A stretch of 64,000 bases of DNA, taken from assembly GCA_963575745.1 (NCBI GenBank), contig CAUYUJ010014541.1, positions 305,835 to 369,834 of the forward strand. The letters run 5' to 3'. The position numbers and the translations under genes were made by a program. Shown piece after piece: positions 63,300 to 64,000 of the stretch. The stretch comes from Prorocentrum cordatum. Taxonomy: Eukaryota; Sar; Dinophyceae; Prorocentrales; Prorocentraceae. Below the pieces are notes generated by a model that was not told the DNA's origin, did no database searches, and was given only the letters and a program-made list of their open reading frames with translations. Each line of letters begins with the position of its first letter. The first letter of the stretch is position 1.

Positions 63300-64000
63300 G
63301 AAGGGAGGACGCGGAGGAGAAGGAGAGGTACAAACCAGTCAACCCACTCGCGCGCACCCTAGTACGCTTCCCCGCACTAACTGCTCCGGGTAGCCGCGGC
63401 ACATATTCTAACCTTCGGTTGTTTGCCTTGCAACGTGTTGCCCGCACCCATTCGCCCAAGGAGATGCACCCTCTCTCTATATAGTGTCGTCTCTCTCTCT
63501 CTCTCTCTCCGTCTCTCTCTCTCTCTCTTTCTCCCCTGCCACGTATGAGGTTGTAGTATCTAGCGTGGATTATCTCTTCTCTCTTCTCGCATATCTCTCA
63601 TTTCTTGACTCTTCTCTCTTCTCTCTCGCTCTCCTCCCTCTCCCTCTCTCTTTCTTCGGCCTAGTGCTGTAGCCGTCAGCCTGACTTCCCTGCGCAGTAC
63701 CAGGGACTGCGTGCGGTGCACCTTTGCAGGGCTCGCTTCGCTTCCTCCGGCTCGATCCGATCCGATCCGATTTCCACGGCTGCCGCTTCCGATTCGATTC
63801 GATTTGGGATTCCGATTTGGGCTCCGATTTCTCACTGGAGGCATATTGCCCAGCAGATTTCCGCCGATTCGACTTTTCCCGACTCGGCCGCCGATTTCCG
63901 CCGATCCGATTCCTTTCGATCGCCGATCCGACTCATCGATTCGATTTCAGGCTCTCCTGCCCTTGGGGGCTGTGTTGAGCTGTCTGGCGCGCTTGCCTCC
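63300..64000. other. Unassigned; (CT)n at 63485-63535 and CGATT/CGATC short repeats at 63740-63950
   Basis: CT dinucleotides, then GATCCGATCCGATCCGATTTC and TTCCGATTCGATTCG-type repeats. No gene. Confidence 0.6.

Overview
The window looks like nuclear DNA of a dinoflagellate. It holds very few genes, large amounts of CCT, CAT and other simple repeats, and a dinoflagellate-style Ty1/copia retrotransposon. One insertion has the signature of a processed, spliced-leader-bearing cDNA, and a few short exon-like islands are scattered far apart. No rRNA, tRNA, CRISPR or bacterial-type operon is visible. The lineage is inferred from sequence character; no marker gene settles it.

Layout: 0-16 kb is repeat territory. 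It holds CCT/AGG/GAT/CAT microsatellites, two arrays of a degenerate ~100-bp tandem repeat in opposite orientations (0.2-1.6 kb and 10.4-12.0 kb), a 155-bp hairpin element at 2.3 kb, and three copies of a ~500-bp inverted-repeat-ended element filled with CTATG/CTAAG pentamers (7.3, 13.3 and 13.8 kb; a fourth copy is at 35.1 kb). From 14.3 to 19.3 kb there is a CAT/CCT satellite with ~700-740-bp higher-order units. It is split at 16066-17691 by a 1.6-kb insert with a 15-bp target duplication, a short 3' A-tract, and a 5' end starting with the last six bases of the dinoflagellate spliced leader. A composite repeat element occupies 19.3-22.0 kb and recurs at 60.4-62.1 kb, with a partial copy at 38.1 kb.

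From 22 to 41 kb there are duplicated blocks and a few coding islands. An exon-like segment with a pepsin-family DTGTS motif lies at 26.5 kb and a candidate downstream exon at 39.0 kb. Between them, at 29.5-31.45 kb, is a long reading frame ending in a PDZ-like domain, with one apparent frameshift. A decayed minus-strand coding remnant with two in-frame TAG stops lies at 33.7-34.6 kb. A 101-bp tandem array covers 40.54-41.83 kb.

The main feature is a complete copia-type LTR retrotransposon at 41863-59921. It is 18.06 kb long, with 216/217-bp LTRs that differ at 7 positions plus one indel, and a 5-bp target duplication GGAGG. Its gag, protease, integrase, RT and RNase H regions are recognisable but broken by frameshifts and stops. 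They are followed by about 7 kb of almost uninterrupted extra coding sequence (1418 aa, one in-frame TAG, then 928 aa). The first of these ORFs contains a region strongly resembling the Tpt1/KptA RNA 2'-phosphotransferase fold, an unexpected cargo for an LTR retrotransposon. All frames read as if they derive from one ancestral polyprotein from about 42144 to 59015.

From 60 to 64 kb there is a CA/CG-type repeat, the second composite element, GC-rich unassigned DNA, one possible exon at 63.17 kb and short CT and CGATT repeats.
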